A stretch of DNA of 64,000 bases from Argentina anserina. Its lineage: Eukaryota > Streptophyta > Magnoliopsida > Rosales > Rosaceae. Below, piece after piece: positions 46,431-62,486 of this stretch. Both the position numbers and the translations under genes were made by a program. The notes beneath the pieces are model-generated. The model was given only the letters and a program-made list of their open reading frames with translations. It was not told where the DNA came from and did not search any database. Each line of letters starts with the position of its first letter. Within the stretch, counting starts at the first letter, position 1. The stretch covers positions 23,386,395 through 23,450,394 of the forward strand of contig NC_065878.1 of assembly GCF_933775445.1 (NCBI RefSeq), written 5' to 3'.

Positions 46431-48124
46431 ATGACGTTTGATTCCGGCGATCTGAGGCCGAGCCTCGTTATTGAGAAGAAGAATGATCGCAGCAGAAGAA
46501 GACTGAGAGTCCGGCGTCTCAAGTACACGTGTCGAAGAAAGATCCCGCTGGACCAGGAACACGGCTCCGGAGATCGTCAAACTGAGAAGGATGATGGAAG
46601 TTCTATGAAGATATTATCGGTGTCGTTCTCGGCGGCCTCTGAAAACGACAGCGTATTGTTGAGTTATGGAGGTGAAGTGAGCGAAGGGAGTGGGAGGAGT
46701 AGCTACGGCGTCATTTCGGTGGTGGGGAGGAGGAGGGAAATGGAGGATGCGGTGAGCGCGGAGGTAGGGTTTGCGGTTGACGGGAAATACGACTTTTACG
46801 GGGTGTACGATGGGCACGGTGGGTCCGCCGTGGCTAGGCTTTGCCGGGAGAGGTTACATGAGGTGGTGGCGGAGGCGGTTGAGAGGGAGGTGGCGAAGGG
46901 AGTGAAGGAGGTGGTTGGTTGGGACAGGGTGATGGAGGGGTGTTTTGGTAAGATGGATGAGGAGGTTAGTGGGATCTCAGTAGTGAAGACGGTCGGGTCT
47001 ACGGCGTTGGCTGCGGTGGTGACGGAGGAGCAGGTTGTGGTGGCCAACTGTGGTGATTGTAGAGCAGTGTTGTCGAGATTAGGCGGTACTATTGCGTTGG
47101 CCTTGTCTATCGATCACAAGGTAACAATAATCTAACTAGCTAGCTATACGTTTTCGATCACAAGGTTACTTATTGTAGCTGGATTTTGAAACTGGTCTGG
47201 TAAATAGGCCTTAATTTGCAAGCTAATCTGCAAGCAAGTATATAATGAGCTAGCGCAACAGTGTACATGTTGCAGGTTAGTATATAATGCAAGAGTTTGT
47301 TATATATAGTACCTCCATTGGCCTCAGTTGTATAGTTAGATAGCTTTTATCTTACTAATCTGTATCAACACATTAAGGGTTTCAACTTGCACGTACATAC
47401 GTACATTAATCTACCCAATTAATTTTTGTATACTTACAATTAATTACTAGCTATCTGTGTCATATGATTCTATAATTAGCCTGATAGAGAAGATGAATCG
47501 GAGAGAATTGAAAGTGCCGGAGGGAGGGTTATCAATTGGAATGGAAGCCGTGTTCTAGGGGTCCTTGCTACCTCCAGATCCATAGGTATGTACACAGATA
47601 TATAAGTTTGTTTAGTAGTGCACAGTTTTAGACTTGTATTGTTATTTTTTGTATAGAAATGTAATTTCATCGCGTTGTTATATATATTATGCACATTCAA
47701 TACCTTTAGCTAGCTAGGTACTGATCTAACTAACGTTAATGCATGGATTGCGAACTTGCGATTATGTGTAGGTGACCAGTACCTGAGACCATACGTGATA
47801 TCGAAACCGGAAGTAACGGTGACGAATCGAACAGATGAGGATGAATTCCTCATCTTAGCGAGTGATGGACTATGGGATGTCATATCCAATGAACTTGCAT
47901 GTCAAGTTGTGAACAAGGTCTTTCGCAGAACAACAATAACGAGAAGGATTATTGATCATGATCGTGATCATTTGCTCCTAAATTATGAAAAGCCGCTGGA
48001 CAGTGGTTCTAGTAGTAAAACATCTGAGGCAGCAACATTGTTAGTTGACCTAGCTATGGCTCGGGGAAGCAAAGATAACATTAGTGTCATTGTAGTCGAC
48101 CTCAGAAAGTGGGCTGCTACCTAG
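46431..48124 (+). CDS. Clade A protein phosphatase 2C (ABA signalling)
   Basis: Three exons, 46431-47120, 47480-47585 and 47772-48124, give 382 aa. The start is the first in-frame ATG. A basic [15 protein letters not shown] N-terminus precedes the catalytic domain. PP2C motifs: [10 protein letters not shown], metal-binding DGHGG (127-131), [22 protein letters not shown] and [13 protein letters not shown]. The tryptophan that inserts into the gate of ABA-bound PYR/PYL receptors is present at position 250 ([14 protein letters not shown]), the feature separating receptor-regulated clade A enzymes from AHG1, which lacks it. The protein should dephosphorylate SnRK2 kinases in the nucleus or cytosol when ABA is low. 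It is of the PP2CA/HAI type; I cannot choose a single Arabidopsis orthologue. The Cys-rich insert usual before VGSTA is short here. Confidence 0.93.
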
Positions 48125-48706
48125 CTATCAGTTTATCTAGCTATATATATGCTTTCTGATAATCATCTTGAATTTTTTGTTTTGGTGCCATTTCTTGTAT
48201 AGAAGTTTCAAATTGAAGTTGATTTTCAATTCGTACTTGAGACACGTTAAGATATTGATTTGCAATTATCTGAATCATGAGGTTGATTATATATACGGCA
48301 ACAATGTTAGAACAGTAGAACATATATGTACTACTAACATGCATGTCTTGGAAAAAAAACATGCATGTCTTGGAACATAATCAATGGGGGAAGCATATAT
48401 TGTCTTTGGAGTTTTCAGTGTGTCATGAACGAACCGGTTCTACATAATCAAATGTGCTCCTCTATAATATTTGCTCGATAAATTATTGTTCGGAAATTAA
48501 TAATAAAGAACACGTGAGCAAAAAACTAGTCGTATACAACGTAGCTGACAACACGTTAATGAATTTAAGAACTTGTTGTCACCGACACTGCGAGTATGTT
48601 TGTAGATTGAAGGAAGTCATGTTTTTCTCATTTGTTAGTGACTGATAGGATTCACAAGTGCCGTTATGAGATACCCTCATACTAGCTACACTATTTTTTC
48701 GTGTGC

Positions 48707-48752
<46 letters not shown>

Positions 48753-51700
48753 GTAGATAAACTTCTTCACATAATTACATAAATCCTATGCCCCATCTCT
48801 TTGAGTAGTGTAGCAAAACAAACAAATAAAGGAAGGCCTACTTAGAGGTCCAATGATAAGATGGCCGGTCCATATATTTTCTCAATTTAACCAATATACC
48901 GTATATAACCACAATATGTATTTATGATAAATATAGCAGAAGCAATCAAGAAGGATAATGTCTTACTAATTTTATTGTGAGATGAACTCACAATCTCCTA
49001 CTTATAGGAATTGTGATTTTGCTGGACCAAATACTATAGAATAATACTATGCGCTTAACTTAAAAAATATAGCTCATTCTATCTTAATTCTTGAAGAGTG
49101 TTAAAGAGTGGAGTATAGTACAACGTATATCAGCTAAAGTTGCAAAAAAAAAAACACAATAAAACCAAATACATCCATATCTAAAATGATTGAAATTGAA
49201 AAAGAAAATTGATCCATCAAATAATTTTAGCTGGACACACTCAGAATTTCTGCTTTAATTCTCTTTACGATTCCAATGAACTTGCTCTAACTTTTTAAAT
49301 GTAAGTGCATGCTTTATGTTTGTATAGAAGTATAGAACATTAAATTTTAACAGTTGAAGTCTTATTGTATCAAGAAAAATGAGGTTTTATGGCATTTTAT
49401 TATTGCTTGCCAAAGTGCTAAAGCCACTCTTTTTCTACATATGATAACGAGTGTATAACAGAAATATTGAGACACGTGTAATTTTATGATTCTAAAGGAA
49501 CGAATTTTGTTGATTATGACTTGCATAAACCAAAAAAAGCAATATTTCCACATTCCGATGATATATCTTTACATTAGCTAGTGATTATTCCCTCTTAGAG
49601 TTGTGTCCATGGCCAACACATAAAGTACGTTCATCTCTTTAATTTGAATAAATATTTAGAACGATCAATCGAAGTGTTAATTAGGCAATTTTTGGGGCTA
49701 TAATTCAAAGCTGATGACACCTGCTTTGGCCATGGATTACGACAGCCTTTTATCTCTCTGCCTTAATTTGAATCTGATGCATGGCTTTTTCGGATTCTTA
49801 TGACACGTTTTAATAAGACGTGCTCATCTTTTGCCTTTGTTAAGTTAAGCTTAGTTTCTTTTAATTGAAATGGAAATAGGAATATGACGGCGACCTAACC
49901 TATTTAATTTGGTTGAAAATTTGCACCAATATATTGATAGGATCGTTAATCCCATTGATCGACCATGCAATTAGATGCATCCCATGTTGCATATGTCTTA
50001 ATTGGAAATGATCTATGAGAAAGTGAGAAACCACATAATTAGGTGGAATACTGGAATTTCTTCTTGAATTTGTTCATATAATTAATGTGTCTATTCAACT
50101 GATGTGTCGATCTATTCTATTCTAACAGATACAAAACTAATCCAAAATCAGGAAATAAAGAGACGACTGAAATTTCCATCGAAAAAAAAGAGAAGACTGA
50201 AACGTGAAAATTCCCACTGTTGTAGTGTCTTTCCACCTCAAAAGAATAGTATCCTTAATCAACGTACGTAAAGCATATCATGTTATACTGCAGGTTCTTT
50301 CTTTGCTTTCATGACACACCAAAACAAGGAAATTAGGCTTAGTTTGTTCTTTGTTCCAACCAATTGGCGTTAGATAAGAAACTGGCATGGATCGGAAGCA
50401 TGCTGCTGGTTTCGCCTCAAATATGTAAATCACTGTAAATGACTATTATTAGGGGAAGAACTATACTGTACCATGCACATGGTTGATAACATGTCAACAG
50501 TGCAAGTTAAATCAGTGATGTCCCATTGATGGCAACTCCGATCCATTTGCGGGGGCTGGGGCTGGGGCCATGCACGAAAATGATGAACTAACTCAGGAAA
50601 ATGAAAGCATTTCCAGATGATATAAAGCTAAATGCTGTGGTTCGAACTCTCTTTGAAATGAGCTCCACTGGTTAAAGAAAACAGATAAAAGGTTCTTAAA
50701 AAATAGGCATCATGCTGTTTTATTTATGTCGTTGATTGATACGGACGTTCATTAGTCTGTGGAATAGGAGATTGTTGATATTTGATTATTGTCAATCTCT
50801 AGCTCCGGCCTCTGTTCTAACCTTTCAGGAAACTTATTCAGGTATCAAGATCCACTTGCATTAACAAATATCGTGCAATTTCAGCCAATTATTTAATTTA
50901 GTCTTTTTATGACACTAACACCAAAATTGATGCCGTTAAAAAAGACTAAAACAAGAAAATCTAGTCAAACTGTAAAAAAAAAACATCAAATTAAATATGG
51001 GAGCATTTCATGAACAATCGGAGACTTCGTTGGGTTGGTTGGAGAGATCGATAAGATGCCCCTGTGATTACTGACAAGCTTTGTAAAATAGTTCTCGACT
51101 ACAACGCAAAGAAAATGAGAAAGAAGCCCGAGAAGAGCCAAGATCGATAGCCATCCATGTCGAAAAATGAGGAAGAGCAAAAGAAAACAAAATGAGAATC
51201 AATCAAATTTTAAACAAAACGAACTCGTAAATCACAAAGTGGAGAGAATTTCGGTATGGGTCACCGTAAAAACTCATGGCTTCCTGTGCTTGATAATTAT
51301 CATAGAGCTAGAAGGGGGTTTCCAGAGCCATCAAAAGATTTATGCAAATTTGAAGGTAATTTGGGATTCTTTCAAATTTTGATGAATTTTTATTTCTGGG
51401 TTTACTATTGATGTTATGGGCTGGATGGAGGTGATGGGATTGTGTTGTAAAGCTTGGGTTAATTAAAATATGAGGAGACATTGATTCTTCATTACTTATG
51501 GATAGAAATCATAATAAAAACCTCTTACTACCGTTTGAAATCAGGAGGCTAAATAGGACAATGAAATGAAATTAATCATATTAAACAAAGAAATTGGAGG
51601 CTTGTAGGTTTTCGTGTCCCCACTATCTACCCTAAAACCCTTCAGGGAAATGAGATAATCCTAGCTTGTTTTCGTTGGTGTGAAAGTGAACTCAAATCTG

Positions 51701-52700
51701 AAATCTCATCGGATAAGTGAGCTGCAACATGAAGCATATACTCAATTTACTCAAAGACATTCAAACACGGGAGAACGTACATTAAGGTAGAGTTCGGTCG
51801 AAAAAGTGGGCAAACGATGATCATCACTTCATCAGGAACTGTGAATTATAAGGTCGATCACCGACAAACTTGATCATTTCGAAAGTGTAATTAATTAGCT
51901 CCGATCCTGTGGGATCGATAGACTGTGGGGAATTGTGAATATGTCATAAAAGTTTATATCAACGTCCACAAGGAGGAGTATCTATGTGAATGTGAATTAA
52001 TCACAACCTCGATCATTATCCCCACCTCAAAGATAAAGTTGGCCTCTATATATATAAAAAACACCAAAATATTACAAACATACAATACATGTGATATATG
52101 TAATCAGATTTGGATCATAGTTATGATTATGTCAAAACGTTTTTGTCAAATTTTCGTGGTCTTGTTCTTCAAATTTCCGTGATTTTTTTTAATTAAGTGC
52201 GTTAATTGCATGTGAGTTGCGTAATAAATAATTTTTTTAGAGAAATATTGATTTATTAAAAGTTTGCATAATCACCGTCAAAATTATACATTAAACCTCA
52301 ATATTTTCACAATAAATGCAATTTACTAGGTGATCAACCTTGACCTCATGGTTCAACCCATAAGGTCCGTTCAAATTTGTCAATGATAGTCAATTTAAAT
52401 ATACTCACACACCTGAAACAAAATCTTATTTTTTGTAGGTCCCGTGTGTATCATATTATATCTTATATATTTGTAACTAAAACCAATTTATCATATCTTG
52501 GTTCTTTCCAATCTAGGGCCATGACCAACTTTGTATAGCCATTAGGATTACTAGAATTATTAATTATGATATGGACATGATCCTAATTTCATTATTTCAC
52601 CCACCAAATATTAGTTAACGTTCCCACTAAAAAGAACCAAGAAAAAGAAAACCATAAAAAAGAATATTTATTATTCTCCTCTGAATTATACAACTTTTTT
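48125..52700. other. Intergenic, AT-rich, no gene seen
   Basis: Contains a long (AT)n microsatellite (48710-48749) framed by CAACT...AGTTG, and a 22-bp direct repeat 'catgcatgtcttggaa' at about 48338-48376. A minus-strand 64-aa ORF at 50986-51180 is hydrophobic at its start but lacks an ATG in the best frame. No gene is supported. Confidence 0.45.
48710..48749. repeat. (AT)n microsatellite
   Basis: About 19-20 uninterrupted AT units with palindromic edges, CAACT and AGTTG. Likely polymorphic. Confidence 0.9.
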
Positions 52701-52701
52701 C

Positions 52702-52709
52702 TATAAATA
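52702..52709 (+). promoter_or_regulatory. TATA box of spermine synthase gene
   Basis: TATAAATA precedes a purine-rich, ATG-poor leader (about 52735-52948). The next visible acceptor is TTTATTTCAG at 53922-53931, so a roughly 1-kb 5'-UTR intron probably separates the leader from the coding exon. Confidence 0.5.
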
Positions 52710-53962
52710 TTTGCCGGTACGCCATTCTCGTCCCAAACCGAACTGGGCAGAACAGAACACAGAAGCCAGAAAAAAGCCAGAGAAGCCAGATAGAGCTTAG
52801 TTCTAGAATCTTCAAAACACAGAGAGAACCTCATACTGTGTTTAACTCTGACTATCATCACAGACTAGATTCCATACCCTTGTAACTATTTATTGCAGCT
52901 TCTCCGAGTTTCACAGCAAAACCCAAATCTTTCTCTCATCAACGTCAGGCAAGATTAATTATTTCCCTTCATCTCTATTTGTATCTATATGTTTTTCGCT
53001 TGTATCTACACATATTCTCTGCGTTCGGCCACATTTGGATTATGTATTTCCGAGTTATGAATGTAATGCTGGATTGTTATGTTTCAATTTAATTGACCCA
53101 ATTTGTAGAAAAAGAGCCTTGTTTTGGTTGCCGGAAAGCATTCATCTCTGGAAAGGTGTATTTGCAACAAAACAGGATTAGACAAGAAAAAACAAGGAAC
53201 AATCTTTTTATGTCTCTGGGGATGAAGAACATGTGGAATTTGAAACACAGTTTATGTTATTTTTGTTTTAGAATTTTTTGTTGGTTATGGTACTTGTCGG
53301 CGAGAAGGATATAAATTTTGGGGTTGTCTGTTTCCAGGGAGAAAAGCTTTGTGTTGATAGTTTATTTTTTTTGGCTGAGGTAATGCTGGAACTTGTACTC
53401 CTTTGTCTTTTTTATTAAAACTTGGGGACCAGTAATTATAATCTCAGATGATTTTTTTTTTCATTCTTGCAGTGGGGGTGTAAATTTTGTTTACCGTGTG
53501 ATTGAGGTGTTTTAACTCGAGTTTAATTGCTGAGGATATCAAAGAGGAAGTTGTGTGATTAAGTGTGATGTGGTTGTAGGTTCTGAAAGGAAAAAGATCT
53601 TATTGTGATTATGTTCTGTATTCTCAATTAAGATGCAGTCGCAAATCTAGTCGATACTTTACATAAAGAGTGAAACTTCCCTTTCTTTAACCATATGTAG
53701 GGATTATAAGTTAAGCCGTTTTTGCTTGGAGTCGTTCTCGTGATTTTTCATCTGGTATGCTTCCCTTTTCCTTGTTAACAACGCTTTTCTTCTGTTTGAA
53801 TTGGTTATCATGTCAGTGTATAAGAGAAAGGCTTCAAATTGTTGCAATATGTGTTTGTGTGCATCTGTGAAAACTCGTCTTTGTGTACAATTTCCGAAAT
53901 TGTATTACTTAATGAGTATTGTTTATTTCAGAGACTGGAGTCGGAGAAGAAAAAGATAGTCT

Positions 53963-56810
<2,848 letters not shown>

Positions 56811-57272
56811 TAATGAAGTAGTGACGACTGGTTCTCTTTAACTAGTTAATTGTGTAGATGAAGCTTCTCCTTTTGAGGCATCGGTGGGTTTTAAGTTTTA
56901 CTACGATCTATGTCTTCAGTCATTTATTTCTATATGTTTACCCGTCACATTATTGGATCTTATGAGTGATTTGCACAGTAATCAAATAATGTATCTGATA
57001 TTTATGTAAACATATTTTCGCTGGATTTTGATTTTGATTGTTAATTTGTTATCATGTTTCGTCTTTGGAAAATAATGTCTGGTTTTTCTTTAAATGATAT
57101 GATACAACTACAGGAGGTCGCTATTGTTCTGAAGTTACAGAGTACAGGGTAACTACTAAGTACTAACTAGTATCCGATGAGGTTTTGCCCTCCAAATTTT
57201 AAGGCAAGCATGTTAGCATCGATTTACAGGTAATAACCGCTGTATCCAGGTTCTTGGGAGTTTTCACCTCCC
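56811..57272. other. Convergent 3' spacer, SPMS / CNGC
   Basis: 462 bp between the two stop codons on opposite strands. AT-rich; it must hold both 3' UTRs, which may overlap. No other feature seen. Confidence 0.5.
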
Positions 57273-59905
57273 TTATAGAGATAATTGAGGAGGACAAGGG
57301 CTCACTTTTTTGCACTTCTTTGATCGGTTGCGACGATGAGCTCTTAGGAAAGAAAGAGCCAACTCTTCCAGCCGAGAGTTGTTTTTGTTCGAATTGGGAA
57401 CTGCCTTGCTGAAATGCCACCATAATTTGGTGACCACAGCCTTCAAGTCCTTTGCCATCAGTGAAAACGCTTCAACTTTTGTATGGCATTTCACATTCTG
57501 AGTCGAGATAGGGAGGTCGGAGAAGGGCATGTACAAGGAAGCCCAGCTCAGAAGTTCTTCTCCATAGTAATCACCTTTACTAAGACACTTGGTGATTGAA
57601 GAACCCAATTTTGTTGAACCATCAGCAGCAGTGTAAGTCCATATAATGCCTTCTGTGTTGAACAACATCAGATCAAGTGGTTCTCCTGCTCGAATTACAT
57701 AACTGTTTTCTGTGTATATCACCGGTTTCAGATTGTCGCAGATCATTTTTAACACACTTTCATCCATGTATCGTAGCATCGGTACCTATATGTAGCTCAC
57801 GTCAATCAATTAAGAACTAGAACATGCGCATGCATGACACTTTGATTGAAGAATGAAGTCCAGTTTTAGGGAAGCAAGTACTTACTTTCTTAAGTGCATC
57901 CATGCAGAGAAGGCGTGTTATGGATCTTCTGTCCTTTCGGGGAAGAATAGAGAGTAGATTCTCCACATGAATATCTTTGTTTTCTTCCAATTTATGCCTT
58001 ACATTCTCGATTATCATTGTCTTCATATCATTAGGGAGGCGATTTCTCGACATCCACAGTTGTATCTCTAGCTCTTTCAGCACCATCTTCTGTCTTATCT
58101 CCTCCGATTTTGTAGTTGCCAACTGCATATATGTCTGTTTATTTTCACAACACAACAATTTTCCTTAGCTCAATTTACTCATCCTTCTTTAATCTAACAA
58201 CTAAACAATAGAGTCATTAAACTACTAACCTGTACATTTCCAATAAGATACAAAAATAGTAGCAAACCAATTAAGGATATAACAATTGCGAAGCAGTTTT
58301 CCCACACATAGGTACTCGTCTCCAAATTCTGACCGAGTGAACTGCAGAAATTTAAATGGTTAATTCTGAACCACTGCAAATGAAGTGATAGTATACACAC
58401 TTTAGTCACATTTATCTGTATATGCATTTGCATACCTTAGATTTCGCAGACCCCACCAGAAAGAGTAGAAGAACTTCTTGGAAAAATCTGTTGATTGTGT
58501 GCTATTGGACTCGAGGGCATTACGGAAGATTCCGAAATCAAAATCAATTAAACCTGTTGCATTTGATGGATTTACAGCGCAATGTTTCTCAAGCAGAATG
58601 ACATATTCTTGAATTTCAGGTTGGCCGTCACAGTAGTAAGTTGGTTTATATCCCGTCGTATGTTTTTCAAAAGCCTCACGCCAACATGATGTCTCTCGTT
58701 GAATAGAAAAAAAATACCAAAAGGCTCCGAGTACCTAAAAAATTAATTTTTTAACAAATTCTTAGTCAATCAGTATAACTAAAAGAAGAAGGTGCTATAG
58801 TGACTGAAATGATCGATGAAAATGTAGATTAAACTTACGTGACTGGCGAGGATGTAGAGAAAAAAATTGAATGCACTTCTAGCCCATATTCCGGTTTGTT
58901 TGAGTTCTTTAGACGAAAGATAGATTCTATAAATCTTTGGCATATATTGAAAGAGAAGACACACGTTCAAAATCTTCCTCTTGTGCTCCGTGCCATCCAC
59001 TTTCAGAAAGAAAACAAATATTGCCACCTTCACAAGACACGAACGTTCGTAAATTATGGAATGTATTAGCTATTTAGCTAGGCTTAAAACCGAAATCTAA
59101 CAATGTATGTATGAGCATATAGGAGAAGATGTTATGTCTTACTTGTGGGATGGGAAGAATAGCTATGAAGTCGATTATGATGGAGATAGATAAGCAGGAC
59201 ATCTTCTGAGATATTGCCTTGGCAAAACCAAGTATCTCTGCCTTTCTCCATTGCCAACCTGGCTTTCCTCTTTTTGATATATCAGGCACCCCAGTGATTC
59301 GAATTTCATGTATAATATGCGTTATGAAAGTAATATCGGTGAGTGATCGGAGGACTAGAGCTGCAGTTCCCACCCTCTTGTCGCTACCAATGCAATTTTC
59401 TTCTTTGTTGATGTAGGGGATGTAGAAGAACAAAGGGTCTGTGGTTACAGAAATCAGACATGAAATAACAAATATTTTGTTCCACACTGCAATGAAGGCC
59501 CCTTGGGGGTCAAAGAATTCCTTAAACGTAGGCCACTTTGTCGGTGACAATATTAGTCGTCCTCCATTGTTCGTAGGAGTAATAGGAGATTGCAGCACCC
59601 CTTTACTGTCTAACATGTAACCTTCTGTAATGCTGAGACAGAATCGAACAATTAAGTTAATTGATTGAAGGAATTTGAAGCCATGAGATTGGAAGTAATA
59701 AAAGGGTGCTAGCTAGATAGCTAGCTAGCTTTCTTTACATGAAGGTTCGTTTGTCCTCAAAGCAAATTGAAGTTGTTTAGTTAGAGATTAAAAGCTAACC
59801 TTATGATAAAGAGAAAAGAAAGAATACTGAAAATTTATTGAAGCTAGAACAGTTTAGCTCTTAAGCTAACCTTATGATGACGCTGTTGTCTGGATGAATA
59901 GCCAT
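57273..59905 (-). CDS. CNGC1-like cyclic nucleotide-gated channel
   Basis: Seven exons on the minus strand: 59871-59905, 59143-59632, 58839-59027, 58436-58734, 58230-58341, 57886-58134, 57273-57785. Total 1887 nt, 628 aa, against about 700-720 for typical CNGCs. Visible parts are S1-S3 (KIFVISCLISVTTDPLFFYI onward), a divergent S4 (MPKIYRIYLSSKELKQTG), S5 (HVLGAFWYFFSIQRE), pore WWGLRNLSSLGQNLETSTY with the plant GQN-type filter, S6 (FAIVISLIGLLLFLYLIGN), C-linker (IQLWMSRNRLP) and CNBD (VLKMICDNLKPV to GEELLSWA). The N-terminus is short (MAIHPDNSVII...). After DLKAVVTK the usual calmodulin-binding IQ segment is replaced by unrelated, Asn- and Lys-rich sequence. Such channels conduct Ca2+ or K+ at the plasma membrane. 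An intact but specialised paralogue is likeliest. Confidence 0.9.
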
Positions 59906-62044
59906 AACGCAAAACCCTAACAATATGATGAGTATCTATGATCGATAGACAAGTTACCAAGTTATGAAAAATTTAACTTGGCCGGCTTAGAACTTCTTTT
60001 TGCTGAGAAAACTCAGTTGCTCGAAGCTTGCATCCAAAACTGAAACTGGATTTTGTTGATTACTATGTCAAAGAACATTGTTGACACTCGGTTTTATAGA
60101 CTAGTATGCAGCATATAGTTAATTAGAGAAAGAACATGTGGTCAACTGACCAGGTTAAATAAACAAACTGATAATTATATATACATAACCGAGGGCATGA
60201 ATGGGATGATCTTTTCATTGGTGCTAAAAGTCTATACAGGGATCATATTCGTTGCCTTAACTGGTACTATTAATCTTATCTCCTGTTAATTAATATGGAT
60301 TAGTGTCTATTGGTCCGTTTGAAACTCTACTTGTCAACTGGGTTGCCACTGCCAGTACTATATGATGAAGGCTATCAAAATCATGAGCGTATTACGCCGG
60401 CCTCTCAAGTGGCCCTCTCAAGTGGCCGGAATTCATGGGCGGCTGCTGCAACAAGGCAATAGCCATTCCTTGATGATTTAAATCTATTCATCAAAGGTTC
60501 ATCGACCTCACAGAGTCACATTGGTTAACCTGATTACATTCTATATAGATGATTATTCTTCTATATCAGAATCAAACTATGCGGTTAGTGATTTACTATA
60601 TCTTGAAAAGTTGAAATGCAGATGATGAATCTCTAAACTTGAAGCTCACTGGGAATTGGTAACTACTGTCTAGGAAGCTAGGTATCTAGGCTGGACGTAC
60701 TAGTCTGCATTCTACGTCTTCTAGGTGTCGATGTTCTGAAAGAATAAGTTCATCTTGTATAGTGCAAACTGTGCAATAACGTGTAATAATAAGCCGGTGC
60801 ATGTATGTACATTAGTTGAGTTGAATTAACAAATTAGCCCACGCCATTTGAAAATTTAGTTTTCAGAATTTTCATATACCTGTTGACAAACTATAGGACT
60901 TATTTTGTAAGGACAAGTACACCAAGTGACCAAGTTAACTAATCTAGCTAGCTACCAATCTTGCAAGTTGCTAATTGACTAATCTCTAGCTAGGCAATTA
61001 ACTTGAGATTTCGGAATGCAAATTAATATGTAGTGGTCTAGACTAATTATTGCATTCTATTACTCATTCATGTTGTTATCTTGACATGTCATACGTACGT
61101 ACAAATCGATCTTATCCTATAAGTTGCCTTTTCGATAATCGGAGCTAAAATTATACATTTGCATACGTAGTTAAAATGTGCGTACATTGTGTACATAGTT
61201 AAAATGTGATTGGCATGGCCAACGAATTAATTAACGTACTCACACTAGCTGAACTAATTAACAATTTTGCAAGGTCGATCAACAACAAACTGATCAGCAA
61301 AAAAAGAAAAACCGTCTCAGGTGACATAATCTATCTCATTCTTGAGCAATGCATCTAAATTCTTGATCATAAATAAAAGTTTTGAAATAATTTACAATAC
61401 AATTTCCGATCTTAGGGGCTCTGTTGGCTTGAATCAGAAAGTATTTGGCTTGTATAAAAAAGAGAACCTACACGTACGTACGTTGTATAGTCGTTGTTAT
61501 AAAAATACAAGTTGTATAGTCCATGAATCTACGTATAAAGTACTAAGCTAGCAGTGCCTATCGATCTTGGATGCGAATTTGGTCAATCTAATTAAGAGTT
61601 GCTGATATGTTTTTTTATCTGTGTAAACTTTTTTCCAAGATATTATTCTGATCAAAATGATACTTCTATGTAGATCGATCTCCCCCTCCATTGGGTGGCG
61701 CGCGATTTGTTAGCTTAGCTTAATTAGCACATAAGAACTGATAGCAGATCGTAGTGAACCAGAATCGAAAACAGTAGCGCCAATAGCTGTTAATCAGCTC
61801 AGATTGTCTGAGAAATTACACCGTATAACACAGCTGTTGGGCATTAATCATAATATGCAGTTGTAATTAGTAACCCTAGCTAATTGCTAATTAAGCAACT
61901 TGATTATGAGAAATGATATTCTTCTGGTCATGCATTAGGTTCTCTTCTGTAGATACTGAATTCGTGTTCATGGAGAGGTCGCAGCTCCTACTCCCAATGT
62001 AGCTGGCCTATTTGGGTTGCTTCGGTTTCGACGGAATGAGGTTC
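59906..62044. other. Intergenic, no gene seen
   Basis: AT-rich spacer upstream of the CNGC gene. A short direct repeat, 'cctctcaagtgg', occurs twice near 60401-60425. No ORF, RNA gene or element is supported. Confidence 0.4.
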
Positions 62045-62100
62045 CTATGGTAGAGCTCGCCACTCCCTCCTTCTCTCGAGGATCATCATATATAATTCCA

Positions 62101-62486
62101 TTACATTTTGCACTTGGTAGCGACTGTTTTCAAGTCCTTGGCCGTGATAGCAAATCTTTCCACTCTTGTGTGACATTTCACATTTTCTTTCGAGATCGGG
62201 AGAGTTGCAAACGATACGTGCTGCATGTCCTTCGACGCCCAAGTCAGAAGTTGTTCCTCTCCATAGATGCCTCCGTTCTCAACCGTCCAGCCGGTGAATC
62301 TTATTAGATGAAGAACTACTACTATTAGAACAGTATATCCACACAGTTCCTTCTGTGACGAGCACCATCCTATCAACTGGTTCATCCACCTTGGCAACAT
62401 AGCTATGTTCAGGGTATATCACAGGCTTTAGATAGTCGCATATCATTTTTAACACTTTTGGATTCATTATCTTCAAGCAATGGTAC
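62101..62486 (-). pseudogene. CNGC fragment: frameshifted CNBD exon
   Basis: This copy aligns with the last exon of the neighbouring CNGC gene (57273-57785), from an AG|GTACC acceptor at 62486 through PKVLKMICDYLKPVIY, VTEGTVWIY, GGIYGEEQLLTWAS and DLKTVATK. Reading it needs at least two frame changes: one near the start (the GTACC frame differs from the VLKM frame) and one near 62290-62300, between the IHRLDG and VENGGIYGEE frames. A stop falls right after DLKTVATKCKM. No upstream exons were found to 64000. It is a decayed duplicate, not a working gene. Confidence 0.85.

Noticed and set aside
50986..51180. Hydrophobic-start 64-codon minus-strand frame, possibly a secreted peptide
   Set aside because: The best frame has no ATG at its start, and the ATG nearby leads to a stop after 19 codons.
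57199..57423. Second minus-strand frame over the CNGC last exon
   Set aside because: Out-of-frame overlap with conserved CNBD and tail; the frame used gives the family match.
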